DNA of 64,000 bases, taken from assembly GCA_010093685.1 (NCBI GenBank), contig MU006224.1, positions 526,476 through 590,475 on the forward strand. The letters run 5' to 3'. The DNA is from Ophiobolus disseminans. Taxonomy: Eukaryota; Ascomycota; Dothideomycetes; Pleosporales; Phaeosphaeriaceae. The notes beneath the pieces were generated by a model. That model did not search any database. It was not told the DNA's origin and saw only the letters and a program-made list of their open reading frames with translations. Made by a program: the position numbers and the translations under genes. Below are positions 10,463-20,748 of this stretch, piece by piece; the stretch's first letter is position 1, and every line of letters starts with the position of its first letter.

Positions 10463-11224
10463 AGTGCTGTCGTTGGTGACGTCTTGCACAAAGTTGATCT
10501 GTGGCGCGCTGAAAAGCCTGTGTGGTGTTGTGTTAGGAGAGCGGAATGATGATGTCGGGGGTAAGAATAAAGTTGCAAGCAGAAAGTGAGAGCGTGAGGT
10601 TAACGCGTTCTGCGCTAGCCAATCACGAGCCGCGGCTTGCTCGATGCGAGGTCAAGTGGCTGTGAATGTCGCTGTGCAAATCGCATACTTAACGTTACCT
10701 TTGCCTATTGAAGCTCTGTGTAGTTGTATCTGGCTGCCCATGCCCCGCCCATCTTGAGTGCTGCATGGTGAAGTGTGCTCGCCGATAATGACAACAATAG
10801 CGGTGCTAACAGTGCGATTCCTGTTGAGATGATGCGACAAGCGAAAGCTGAAACCTACCGTTACTGGGCGAACCTTGTGAAAGGATTTTTGGTGGACTAC
10901 TTGTGAGCGTTGTTACGGGTGCCGGTGTTGTGGTCCTGGTGGTTGCCATATTGGACATGGAGCATTTGAGGAAGGCACGACTAGCCTGATGCGGAGCTAG
11001 CACCAATTCCACACATGCGAACCTCCACGTTCGCGAAGGGAGCTTCTGCTGCAGTGGCTGCTCACATATTCCCACACTATGTACCAAGCACACTACCCGT
11101 TGTTGCTCTGCTCGCATTTCGCCATACGTCTTCAATCACGCGACCACTCGTCTCCCATACACCAGCGCTGAACCACCCGCCATCCCACCATACCTCGAAC
11201 AACTCGCTTGGCATGACGCTGTAA
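10463..11224. promoter_or_regulatory. Divergent intergenic region (762 bp)
   Basis: It lies between the NUP42-like start (minus) and the small membrane ORF (plus). It contains only short open frames without protein-like composition. The part next to 11225 is pyrimidine- and C-rich, as fungal 5' leaders often are. Confidence 0.4.
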
Positions 11225-11503
11225 ATGCACGCGTTCTCCATAGTCACGCTAGGAATTTTTGTCGCGGGCTATTCGACTGCTCGCTGGGACCTCGTCACTC
11301 GCTTATACGAGCTCTCCATATTCGCCTGGGATCACGGAGTAGTCACCAGGGCTGCAAAGGGCTTCGCAGTACTCTCAATCTTCTTCGTTCTACTAGTGTT
11401 GCCTGTCGCGCGCATTGCGGCACACGAGACGGACCTGCATCCACGCGTTGCCGGCAGTGGCATCTCTGCACGCGAGCAGCTCAAGCGCCGAGGGTCCTTC
11501 TAG
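11225..11503 (+). CDS. Small two-helix membrane protein upstream of GPI1
   Basis: A 92-aa ORF starts at a true ATG (TGTAAATGC). It has two hydrophobic segments, residues 3-18 (AFSIVTLGIFVAGYST) and about 47-66 (FAVLSIFFVLLVLPVARIAA), separated by a charged and aromatic loop (TARWDLVTRLYELSIFAWDH). The C-terminal tail is basic. I do not recognise it with certainty. The stop lies 20 nt before the first in-frame ATG of GPI1 on the same strand. The size and two-helix layout resemble small subunits of the GPI-GlcNAc transferase (PIG-Y/Eri1 type), but that is inference from topology and position only. It could also be an unrelated membrane protein, or an upstream ORF on the GPI1 mRNA. Confidence 0.6.
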   Translation: MHAFSIVTLGIFVAGYSTARWDLVTRLYELSIFAWDHGVVTRAAKGFAVLSIFFVLLVLPVARIAAHETDLHPRVAGSGISAREQLKRRGSF

Positions 11504-11523
11504 CGGGGTAGCAGGATGGGGAT

Positions 11524-13833
11524 ATGGTTGCACGCAATGCCCTGATGCGCATATTTTGGCCATCGGACGCCTCGAGCAGCCCTCTACCGGGTGTTCTGGT
11601 CGGATTTCGAAACTCGGAATCTGACGTGTTTGTCGTAGGCATCCTGCAGGAGGTCGAGGTGTGTACACATGGCAGGAGCGTAGAATACAGCTGATGTGAT
11701 GCAGTTTCGACATGTCGAGAACGCTCTCGTAGTGGGCACGCTCTTGCGACATAGTCCGCATGATGTTCAAGAGCTCCTTCAGCGATGCGGCCATTCGTCC
11801 CTACATGCGCTTGGAGTCGTCAACCCAAAGACACCACCCGAAGAAGCGAACGCAAGCCACCTCGTCTTCCATACCAACCCGTCAACCCGTCTTCCGCGCT
11901 TACTTAATCCTACGAGCATGTCCATGATAGCACAAGTCGTCGTGTACGACCGACCGGACCCAACGCGCATGCAATACCTCTCTTTGACCCCCATAGCGCT
12001 TGCGCTAGGCGATAAGATTAGAAACACAACCTGGGATGCTGCATATGAGGAGGAAGAGAAGGAACGCAAGAGGAGGGAAAGGCTGATTGAAAAGCTGAAA
12101 ATGCACAAGGTCATATCGCGGCCACCTTCAAAGAAGGAGCTAGCACTGCCGATGCTCATTGAGCAGGTCAACTGCTCATTTGAGCTCAATGCGCTACTAC
12201 AGAAGAACATTGGCATGATTGGTAGGCGCATGAGGCGAGCTCTGAGCGTCAGCGAGCACGTTGTGGAGTCAGCAAACAATCTCTGGGACTATATGTACAA
12301 CGCGCTGAGCTATATCGGATGGGTGTGGGTTTGGCCTGTACTTGCCCAGATCCTCCTTTCAGTACTGATGGCCAATCGCATAGCAGCAGAGATTGCATTG
12401 CGCGTCTTACACTGGCGTCCAGCAGCGTCTCCTGATGCGCCCCCGCTGAGGGACATATCTGCGACCGCTCAACAAATCGATATCCGCCTGCAGCAGTTCT
12501 GTTATTGGCCCATCCAGTATCTTACGCTACGCAAGAGGAAAGCGGGCTGGGGTAGCATCACGAACAGTCACCCAGATTACATCCGCTTTTACAACAGTCT
12601 ATGGCTGGTGGCTAACGACATCATCTTGGGCGTTGCCCTGGGCTCGTACATCATCGACAATGCTGAACTTGTTGTTGCCAATTTCGACATGATCTTCAGC
12701 GCCTGGTCCGTAGACGGACTGAGGCGCATGATTATCTGGCTCATGGGCTGGCCTGGTGGATTGAAGCTAAATACTGAATTGGCTGACTTCTTGGGTGATC
12801 TCTTCCTTTGGGTCATCGAATACTGGGCCGGTAAGGTGCCACTCTTGCCTACCACTATAATGCTAATGGAAGCAGACATTACGGGCCTTCTTCGTCCACA
12901 TCTGCCTCTCCTTGTCCAAGTGACAGGCTTCTCGGCGTTCGCTGGCGCTACGATGCCGATCTCATTGTTCTTGGATCTGGTGTCATTACTGACGCTGCAC
13001 ATCTACTCGTTCTATATCGCATCGGCACGGATCTTCAACTGGCAACTCACGATAATGATCTCACTTTTTCACTTGTTTCGTGGGAAGAAGCGCAACGTGT
13101 TACGCAATCGAATTGATTCGTGCGACTATGAGCTTGATCAGCTCTTGCTGGGTACAATCCTGTTCACACTGCAATTCTTCCTACTACCGACTGTATTCGT
13201 CTTTTATCTGACCTTTGCGTGTGCGAGGGTGGCTGTTATCGGTCTAAAAGCTGCACTGGAGATTGGACTAGCTTGCCTAAACCACTTCCCCCTCTTTGCG
13301 GTGATGCTACGACTCAAAGATCCCGAGCGACTACCTGGTATGTATCATACAGCTGTTATAGTTGTACAGGTGGCTAATGGTGTTAGGTGGCATATCTTTT
13401 GAGCTTCAAGACACTACTCTCAACGATGCTCAAAACCACGACCAACCTGTATCGAGACCAACCGCGCATGTGCTATTAAAGGTAAGGCACCTGAATGCAC
13501 ATGATCGTAAGTGCCGCTGACTGAACACAGTCGGTTCCGCTATCACTGCGTGCCATGTTCCAACCTTACTTTGAGCTCGGCGGTCGTATACGAAAACATT
13601 ACTTGTCACCCAGCGTTTTCCTGAGCCTGGCTTCTGGTCAATTCGTTCCACCTATACATCGGCGTACTCTATACAGCTTGCAGTACAGCATGCTTCCAGC
13701 AGAAAGAGCAACCGTCACAGAATTGTGGGAGTTGCTCACCAGGAAAGCCCTAGCGAGACAGGTGCATCCACGTGTCGCCTCGACGCATTCTGTACCTGAA
13801 TCGTGGAAAGAAAATGGTAATAATGCCAAGTGA
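11524..13833 (+). CDS. GPI1: GPI1, subunit of the GPI-GlcNAc transferase complex
   Basis: Four exons, 11524-11658, 11705-13337, 13387-13481 and 13531-13833, encode 721 aa. An alternative in-frame ATG at 11545 would give 714 aa. Introns are 46, 49 and 49 nt. The protein matches the Gpi1 family (Pfam Gpi1): an N-terminal segment MRIFWPSD...LVGFRNSESDVFVVGIL, the linker VENALVVGTLLRHSP, then a membrane part with several hydrophobic helices and the motif CYWPIQYLTLRKRK. Splicing at the 3' end replaces a spurious VRWHIF ending with GGISFELQDT...MFQPYFELGGRIRKHYLSP. Gpi1 (PIG-Q) stabilises the ER enzyme that adds GlcNAc to phosphatidylinositol, the first step of GPI-anchor synthesis. A small membrane-protein ORF lies immediately upstream. 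Confidence 0.93.
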
Positions 13834-14099
13834 AAGCTCAGTGCAGGCCTCCGAGGACCGAGCGTTAAGATTGGCGTGCAGTCGAAAGTGAAGATGATTG
13901 ATAGTACCAACATTTCACATTCACCGACGAATTGTCGATTTCATCTTCACTCAGGGCCTCACCGTCCTTTCAAGTTCTCGAGACTAACTCAAGTGCTCCC
14001 CCATCCACCACAACCTCTTTTACATACTACGCGCAGTAAGTTGCTAATTGCCTTCTTACAAGTTCTCGATTGCTCACCAACGCTCAGGAAGCAGCAAGA

Positions 14100-14827
14100 A
14101 TGGCATCACAAGTTGCTGCTCGAGTGACCAAAGACAAGGCGTTTAGGTAACTAGATCCGAGCTTGAAGTAGCGCTCTGAGCTGACACGAACAGTTTCGAT
14201 GTGTCCACGCAGCTGACCGTGGTTGTTGGCAAAGAACCCAATCATAAGCGTTTCCTGGTTCACGAAGGCCTCCTCTGCGCCCGCTTCGAGTTCTTCAAGC
14301 GCGCCATGAACGGCAACTGGGCTGAACGAGAAGAACGCCTCATCAAACTCCCCGAAGACGATCCCGAAACTTTCGCGACCTACATCAACGTCGTTTACAC
14401 AAACAGGGTCGCCACCAATCCTTCCAGCGAGCCGAAGGACGCTGTCATGGTTGGCGGCGAGTTGATCCACCTTTGCAAAGTCTACGTCCTGGGTGAGAAG
14501 TTGTGCGACATCAGAACAAAGAACGCGGCGGTCTAAGCAATTCTAGCCATAAGGAAAGAGCCAGCGTCTGACGGCATAGGCCATAGCCCGACTGCCAAGT
14601 CGATCAACATCACGTATACCGGCACCACCGCTGATTCACTTGGCAGACAGCTCATAGCAGACATGTGGTGTTCAGTGAGAGGAGACTACTTCGACAAGGT
14701 CTCAGACAAGCTTCCGAGAGACTTCTTGGTTGGTCTTGCCTCACGTCTGTACAATGAGAAGTCTGCTACCACGGTATCCTACACGACGTGGTCAACGACA
14801 GTTTATTATCTCGAGAAGTTGGCATAG
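14100..14827 (+). pseudogene. BTB/POZ-domain protein gene interrupted by an in-frame stop
   Basis: Exon 1 (14100-14146) and exon 2 (from 14194) give MASQVAARVTKDKAFS joined to FDVSTQLTVVVGKEPNHKRF. The BTB fold follows: FLVHEGLLCARFEFFKRAMNGNW, IKLPEDDPETFATYINVVYT and LCKVYVLGEKL. A TAA at 14534-14536 ends the protein after 129 aa. The same frame then stays open for 96 sense codons to a TAG at 14825-14827 and continues a plausible BTB-family tail (AILAIRKEPASDG, ADMWCSVRGDYFDKV, DFLVGLASRLYNEK). A change from CAA to TAA (C to T in a CpA) would explain the break. Alternatively, a 54-nt GT-AG segment at 14493-14546 contains the stop and keeps the frame if removed. BTB proteins of this type are substrate adaptors or scaffolds; no partner is evident. 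Confidence 0.75.
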
Positions 14828-15371
14828 GTCATACCAGTGACACTTGAAAGTGAGAGCTGCAGCGAAGAAACTGGAAGCATCATGCTTGGGGTGCAAATGG
14901 ATGGACTCATTCATACCGGCCATTGCACATCTAGAAACTCACGCGAATGTGCGTACTGTGATAGATCAATCAAAACCTTGACCACCTGACCCATTCGTGA
15001 TATTGAGCCCAACAACCCAGCATCGCAATGAACCACATCAGCACAAACACAAAATGCAATTGCAAACATTTATTCTCATTCCCCATTCACGTAGATTCTC
15101 ATCTCATATACAAACTATCCCTTCCCTCTCTTAATATCCAACCCAGCTTTTCTTCACCAAAAGCATAAAAAGCCGCCCAAACACATTATGCCATAAGCAG
15201 GCAACAAATTCACCTCCCAAAAGACTTCATGATTATGCGCCAACCCCACAAAAGAATTCGCTCGACGCGGCCCGCCCCGTCTCCAACGCCATGCCATAAA
15301 CGCCGTACTAAATCGCCAGGAGATCGTGTGTTGAATCGCGAAAAAGACCAGATGTAATAACGATGGGGTGT
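14828..15371. other. Convergent intergenic region (544 bp)
   Basis: It lies between the end of the broken BTB gene and the stop of the methyltransferase gene. The middle part (about 15060-15200) is rich in A+T and probably contains 3' untranslated sequence. No gene is seen. Confidence 0.4.
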
Positions 15372-16942
15372 TTAAAGATGGAATGCAGTGTCGTCGTCGC
15401 CTTCGTCGTCGGAGTCGGGTTCCTTGGGCCAGTGGTCTGGCTTGGGTGTTTGGCTTGGAGGTTCGGTTGGGAAGGGTTTACGGCCCCATACGACCCATCT
15501 GGAACATAACTGTCAGTACCTTTGCCAAATATCAGTACAATCTCGTAGCTTACACTTTGTAATAGCTGTGCACGCTGCGATCGCTAATCGTGTTCCTCAG
15601 ATGGGCAAGATAGACCTCGACCTCCGTATCTGTCCATCCCAGCCCTTTGCAGAAGTACTCGACTGTCCAGGCGTGCACGCCCTGGCACATATTCCACTGC
15701 ATGAACTTGCCGAGGAGCTTGAAGCGGGCGTCGCGGGGCCAGGAATTTATTGGTATAGCGAAGACTTCTTCGTGGACGTCGACGAAGCCGGCTTGTTCGT
15801 ACCACGTCTTGAGTTTGTTTGCGATGCGCAGTGGCATGCCGAGCGACATGGCTGCGCGGTCTTGTGTCTTTGTCCACTCGAGGAGCTCGTAGTTGAGCGG
15901 CATTGTGCCGTCATCGCAGTAGACTTTGGAGTAGAGCTCGTGCGACTCCATCCATCCTCCTGGCTCGAGGTTGTTGAAGCCTTTTTGTATGATCTCACGG
16001 AAGTCCTCGAAGATGCCGAGGGACATGCGGGTGTGGATGTAGTCGTAGGGCTGCGTGCAGTGCCACCACTCCTTGCGCCGGATGTCGTCAATGAAGAAGT
16101 CAACGTTGTCGGGAGTGCTTGCGCTGAGGTTAGGGACTTATTATTTGGGGCAGGCGCGTAAAATCACAAGGGCAGCTTACATGTCTGGTTGGATGGGCGA
16201 GAGGTCAATGCCTTCGATCTGGTGGGGGGTTAGATAAGATAGCGGCGGGCCTGCAGACGACGTACCCGAGCCTTTGGGAACTCCCTCGCTGCCGGTTGTC
16301 AGTAGTGTTGGCCGGATGTGTAGCGCCGCAAACGTACCCATTTCCAGGCACCACTTTCCCGTGCCACAGCCAATGTCCAGCATACGCTTTGGGCGCTTGA
16401 GCGGCGCGAACCAGTTTCTTTGCCCAAACAGTGCCTTTAGGATGGCATGCTGCATGTCTAACCGTTCATTCTCGGCCTGTGTAAGCTCAGGTCAGCGACG
16501 GACGAATCGAGGCGGGCACAGTAGGAGCAGCGTACGGCGTCATTGGGGAACGGATATGCTGTGCGCATGTTAGCAGGCGGTCAGGCAGAGGTGTCGCAAT
16601 GCCAATGCTCACCTCCGGCCATATATCGGTGATATGTTCGGCCATGCTGGTGGACATAGTCCCAGATGCTGGGGGTCAGGCTCTGTGTCTCGCTGCCAGT
16701 AGTCAGCAGGAAGGTACGAACAACAAGGCGGAAGGTGCGACCCACGATTCAAAGTCTGCGACGTCGTCCGACTGAGGGTCCGACTAGAGGAGCAATTGGT
16801 CAGCTGGGCGTGCCTGAGTCGCGCTGCGGGGAATGGCAGCACCTACGTCGGCCTCGAGGGTCGAGTGGGTGAAGTCTGTATAGTCTGTGAGGTCTGTGGC
16901 CGAGGAAAGGGGACGCAGCGGGCGCTGGCGTGTAGCCGTCAT
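15372..16942 (-). CDS. LaeA-like SAM-dependent methyltransferase, nine exons
   Basis: The exons are 16942-16847, 16783-16746, 16692-16613, 16558-16536, 16476-16338, 16288-16266, 16218-16181, 16123-15554 and 15498-15372, encoding 377 aa. Splicing assembles the hallmark order of fungal LaeA/TAM-type methyltransferases: SIWDYVHQHGRTYHRYMAG, PFPNDAAENERLDMQHAILK, the SAM motif MLDIGCGTGKW, EFPKARIEGIDLSPIQPD, VDFFIDDI, a region around YDYIHTRMSLG, and EPGGWMESHE. The end is acidic (DSDDEGDDD). Two internal exons are only 23 nt long. The SAM site and fold are clear. The methyl acceptor is unknown; relatives include the secondary-metabolism regulator LaeA and many enzymes of unknown substrate. Several of the donor sites (GTAGGT, GTGGGT) were chosen because only they keep the family reading frame. 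Confidence 0.87.
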
Positions 16943-17835
16943 CTTGTGTGGTCGTGTCTGGCACACTACCTCGATGTGTGGTGGGCTCGTACCGTCGAAG
17001 GGGAGGCGGATTCCAGCTTGCTGGGACGATGGGATGTCGTCTCCCAAGGCCAGGGTTCTGGACTGGAGCGGTAAGACCGAGAGTCGGAGATGGGTCCGGG
17101 GAAGGGGTTCCTCTCGCTTGCACCACCCAGCCAACCACGCCCGTCACCGCCTATCCTGCCATCTGTCAACGACCCACTGCAAACGCATGAGCATCTAATC
17201 ACTGGCAAGATTTTACGCCTTCTTCATGTCGCCGGCTCCTAGTTGCAGCGCTTCTCGCGTGTGCAACCATTGCATTGGGTGCCCGTCGCCCGACGCCCCG
17301 GTCGCAGCGAGTTTGACATGTCTTCCATGTTCCTCGACATGGAGCGATGACTGTGGCATGCACCCGCGCCGCACTGCCTCCCGCCTGGTTCTCGTTCACT
17401 ATCAACATGCATGATCCTGACACCCGCGCCGCGAGAACTGAGATTGCGGCCCCAGACGGGCGCAAAGGATTCGTGGGTGCGGATCTCACCTACGTTACAC
17501 GGATACGGAACGCTGTGGAGAATGTAATCTGCAAGCCATCTCTTGATGCGGCGTGAAGGATTCTACTTGGCGGTCATGACCACGGTGTCGGATTTTGCTC
17601 GGTGGGAGGCCACTTTTGTTGGGTCCGAGCATGCGGGTCTATCGTCTGTGGCTAAAGTTGACTTGCTGGCTTGATTTGCTTAAGTGAAAAGTCTTTCATG
17701 TTCAGTCTTTCCCTCCTCGAGGCTTTGTATCTTCTCAGCACTTTTACGTATGCCTCGCATCTGTCATATGCTGTTGAGATTTTTTTGAATAGACGATGCT
17801 TGTCTCTCACTACACCTCCATGGACTCCCCGTCTG
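16943..17835. other. Intergenic region upstream of the methyltransferase (893 bp)
   Basis: It holds the promoter of the methyltransferase and the 3' flank of the F-box-like gene. Only short ORFs without recognisable domains occur here. I see no RNA gene or repeat. Confidence 0.4.
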
Positions 17836-19032
17836 TCAGACCGAGAAGTTGATAGACCTTCCCAACTCCTCCTCGACGCACCTGATCTCCTCCAAGAGGC
17901 AGCTGGGCCTATATTGTGTCAAGTCAAGCGTATCATGCTCTAACTCGCCGTGCTTTGGGAAGTAGGTCTCGAGCGATGACTTCTTGAGCGTCTTCCAATC
18001 CGCTAGTAGCTCCGAGTCGGTGAGAACGTTGCCGCTGAGAATGTCAACCTCAGACTCCATGCCACAGACGAGGTACCTAGCCAGGGACCGACACGGAAGG
18101 CCAAGTAGCAACTGGACTTGACGTAGACTCGAAAATGCGTTCCTTTGGGTCATAGCGTAGTGCAATCCGTGCAAGATGTGCCAGGGGAATGTTGCCTGGT
18201 CACAGTGGATCCTTAGGACTTCCAAGTTTGGGGGAAGCGCCCACTGTGTTCCTCTGTTGTCGAACGGGTAGCCAATTCTAACCGCGAGGTTTAATATTTT
18301 CAGCTCCGACATTGTGTAGAGCCGAAGCTGGACCAATGATAAACTTTCCGCCGGTTTGAGTGGACCGTCATTGTCGATACTCAGGACCTCTAGCCTGTCT
18401 TTTACGACATCAAACAGACATTGTTGGAGCTTAAATGTGTCGCGAGGTGCAGTCCGTACCAGTAGCGATTCATAGGCTGCAGGCCATTGCCCGCGCATGG
18501 GTCTCAATAAGACTTCCTTCACGTTGCTCAGTGCAGCAAATAGTACGAGGGCCCAGAGCTCAGATGATTCCATCCCAAGCTGGAACTCTTGCTCCTTCTG
18601 CAACAAAACAGATGGCCAAAGCGAGCGAATGAAGCTGCGAGAGGCTTCGAGAGCCCTATGACTCACTTTCAATTCGTTCTTGGCAGGCTCTTTGGCGATG
18701 AGAGTGATCTTGTTGATGTGGCGTATCCATGCTGGATGTCTCGAAATCAGTATGAGGTACATCGGGATACTTCGAATTGGGATGACACAATTTCGCATAA
18801 GAGTCTCGTGTACGATAGGGCGAAAGCGGCTGTGAGCGAGTGCTAGTTGTCGTAGATCGGATGTTGCTTGGTCACCGTCGATTGCGTCAGTGACCATGAG
18901 TAGCAACTCATCAGAGAGGCGGAGCATAGCTGCAGCTTGTTCGACATTGAGCCGGGAGAGTATGACGCGCGTGTGCTCTAGGCTTGTCCTGTTGGTGTCT
19001 GACGTGGGCGACTTCGAGGTAGGATTGGCCAT
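17836..19032 (-). CDS. F-box-like protein of unknown target
   Basis: A single-exon ORF of 398 aa. The start chosen is the ATG at 19032 because of its strong context (ACCACCATGGCC); an in-frame upstream ATG near 19073 has a weaker context. Residues near 35-60 (AAMLRLSDELLLMVTDAI) look like a degenerate F-box (L-x-x-E-L-L-x-x-I), followed by an amphipathic helical and leucine-rich body without other motifs (LPPNLEVLRIHCD, FSSLRQVQLLLGLPCR). F-box proteins recruit substrates to SCF ubiquitin ligases, and fungi have many lineage-specific ones. The ORF is convincing; the F-box call is moderate and the target unknown. Confidence 0.75.
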   Translation of the reverse strand: MANPTSKSPTSDTNRTSLEHTRVILSRLNVEQAAAMLRLSDELLLMVTDAIDGDQATSDLRQLALAHSRFRPIVHETLMRNCVIPIRSIPMYLILISRHPAWIRHINKITLIAKEPAKNELKVSHRALEASRSFIRSLWPSVLLQKEQEFQLGMESSELWALVLFAALSNVKEVLLRPMRGQWPAAYESLLVRTAPRDTFKLQQCLFDVVKDRLEVLSIDNDGPLKPAESLSLVQLRLYTMSELKILNLAVRIGYPFDNRGTQWALPPNLEVLRIHCDQATFPWHILHGLHYAMTQRNAFSSLRQVQLLLGLPCRSLARYLVCGMESEVDILSGNVLTDSELLADWKTLKKSSLETYFPKHGELEHDTLDLTQYRPSCLLEEIRCVEEELGRSINFSV

Positions 19033-19705
19033 GGTGGTTTGTCGGTAGTGATCGCCGGCAGTGGCGGTTAACATAAGAGGAGTCGGAAAGCATGGAGGCA
19101 GGAGAGGTATACCTGAGTATCGGAAATTGCACCAAGACACGTGACGAAGTGAAGGTGAGAGTGAACATCAGAGCTGGTCGCATCCTCTCATGTTTCATAA
19201 TTGGTGCAAAATAAGCGACAAACAACGCCCGGGCGAAGGGCAACACAACCGCGCTGCAGTATTATATTTATCAAACAAGATACATAGGTTGCTTTATAAT
19301 ATAAGTATTACCTAAGAGATTGTAGTAGAGAAGAAAGTAAGGTTATTCTGGTTCAGTCTCTTGCACTTGTTTCAAAACTTGAGAGGCATCTTCCCGCCGA
19401 GCACAGGTGAAGATAACAGCTCACATATCATGTTCTTCGCAGAGTTGTGAGGGCTATGATTGTGGCTAGGATGAGGCATCTGGGCCGCTTTAATGCATCA
19501 TATCAGCCTACTTTTGTGCTCGTCGCCTTGGTAACATTCCGAGGCAGCACATAAGTGTGACAATGTACTCAGCAAAACATAGACTTGACAAATGAAAATA
19601 GCATTGAGTGTCGCGCCACGGAAGAATCATATCGTCTATGCCTACCAGTAATGTACAAACATTCCTGACGAATGTAGCTTTTCAGGGCTCTCGAATCATA
19701 CACGT
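19033..19705. other. Intergenic region with an AT-rich patch (673 bp)
   Basis: It contains the promoter of the F-box-like gene and the 3' flank of the MICOS-like gene. Positions 19258-19345 are strongly AT-rich compared with the surroundings (runs such as ATTATATTTATC and TTTATAATATAAGTATTACC). No gene is seen. Confidence 0.45.
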
Positions 19706-20574
19706 TCAACGGCCTTTCCTGACCCAATCCTCAAGACCGTCTTTTGTCTCATGCAGCTTTCCCTCGACCATGCCGAGCCCCATACCCGCGTGCGCCTTTC
19801 CGGTCTCGATGAAGTCGGTAATCCTCTTCCTTGCTCGCAGATGGGTGTCTGCAAGCACTGGGTATTTCTCCTCGTATGTCCATATCAGGTCACCCACGTT
19901 CCTCGATGTGATGGGCAGGACGACATTTGCCGCGGTGATGCCGACAGCCAGGGGTACCGCCGCTCGGAGGAGAATGTTGCGGTTGCGTGTGACGATGGAA
20001 CCGGCCATGGATGCGACGAGGACGTACAGTGCGCCGGGGAAAATCTTCTCGCCTGACTCTCGCGGCGGTGCCAGTGATCGGACTGTGCTGGCGAAACTGT
20101 GCTCGAGACGCAGGGTCTGGGTGAGGGCGTTGTCGACGGCCTTCTCGCCGCGGACGGCTTGGTTGTAGAGAGCCATGCGCGCATATCCAATCTGTACGGC
20201 TAGGCGGTCGGTGGGGGTAGGGCGATACGACTCGGCCGGGGAGCTGGAGGGTTTCGAAGCGTCAGGGCGTGTAGGGGCTGTTGAGTCGAGCGAGAGGTCG
20301 TCGTAGATGGGTTTTCGGTTCTGTCACACGCCATCAGTATGCCATATGCGACAAGACCCAGTGTCTCTATGATTCTTCCGACATCTTGGAAATATTGACG
20401 TACTATCAGGTCTGCTGGTCGCTCTTCCGCATCGGCTATCCGGGGAGTAAAGACGATGCCAGTCGTGACAGCGGCCGTCATGGCAGGAACGATGGCGCGC
20501 TACAACACGTCAATTGATGTTTCGCGGGTACCTATGAGGCCACTCACCTGCCGTAGCAGCGGTCTGAAGGCCAT
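19706..20574 (-). CDS. MICOS subunit of the apolipoprotein O family (MIC26/MIC27-like)
   Basis: Three exons, 20574-20548, 20499-20404 and 20320-19706, encode 245 aa. The N-terminus (MAFRPLLRQRAIVPAMTAAV) looks like a mitochondrial targeting sequence, and RPADLINRKPIYDDLS spans the second splice. Two hydrophobic segments follow, IFPGALYVLVASMAGSIV and LLRAAVPLAVGITAANVVLP, in the arrangement of the ApoO/MIC26-MIC27 family. These inner-membrane proteins help form cristae junctions in the MICOS complex. The C-terminal part is helical and charged. Introns are 48 and 83 nt. The start codon lies 174 bp from that of the divergent mitochondrial peptidase OCT1. Which of the two paralogues this is cannot be decided here. 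Confidence 0.87.
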
Positions 20575-20748
20575 GATGAACGAAAGGAAGGCGCAATGGA
20601 TGAGGTTGTCGACGCACGCAACTTGCCATGTAGAAGCTCCGTCTTCCGCCGAGCGATACTGGCCTGGCACGGACCATGCCAAACTTTCCCGCCCTCGGCA
20701 TATGACATCGTCTCTGTGCTCCCTCAAGCGTCGCTTGTCAATCCAAAC
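20575..20748. promoter_or_regulatory. Short bidirectional promoter between two mitochondrial genes
   Basis: Only 174 bp separate the MICOS-like start (minus) from the favoured OCT1 start (plus). Both products are mitochondrial. An upstream in-frame ATG at 20596 would extend OCT1 almost across this interval, but the downstream Met fits a presequence better. Confidence 0.5.

Noticed and set aside
14531..14546. A 16-nt GT-AG intron removing the BTB stop
   Set aside because: It is far too short to be spliced and would shift the frame.
15388..16161. A 257-codon plus-strand ORF
   Set aside because: It is antisense to the methyltransferase exon 15554-16123, lacks domains, and its composition follows from the codon bias of the opposite strand.
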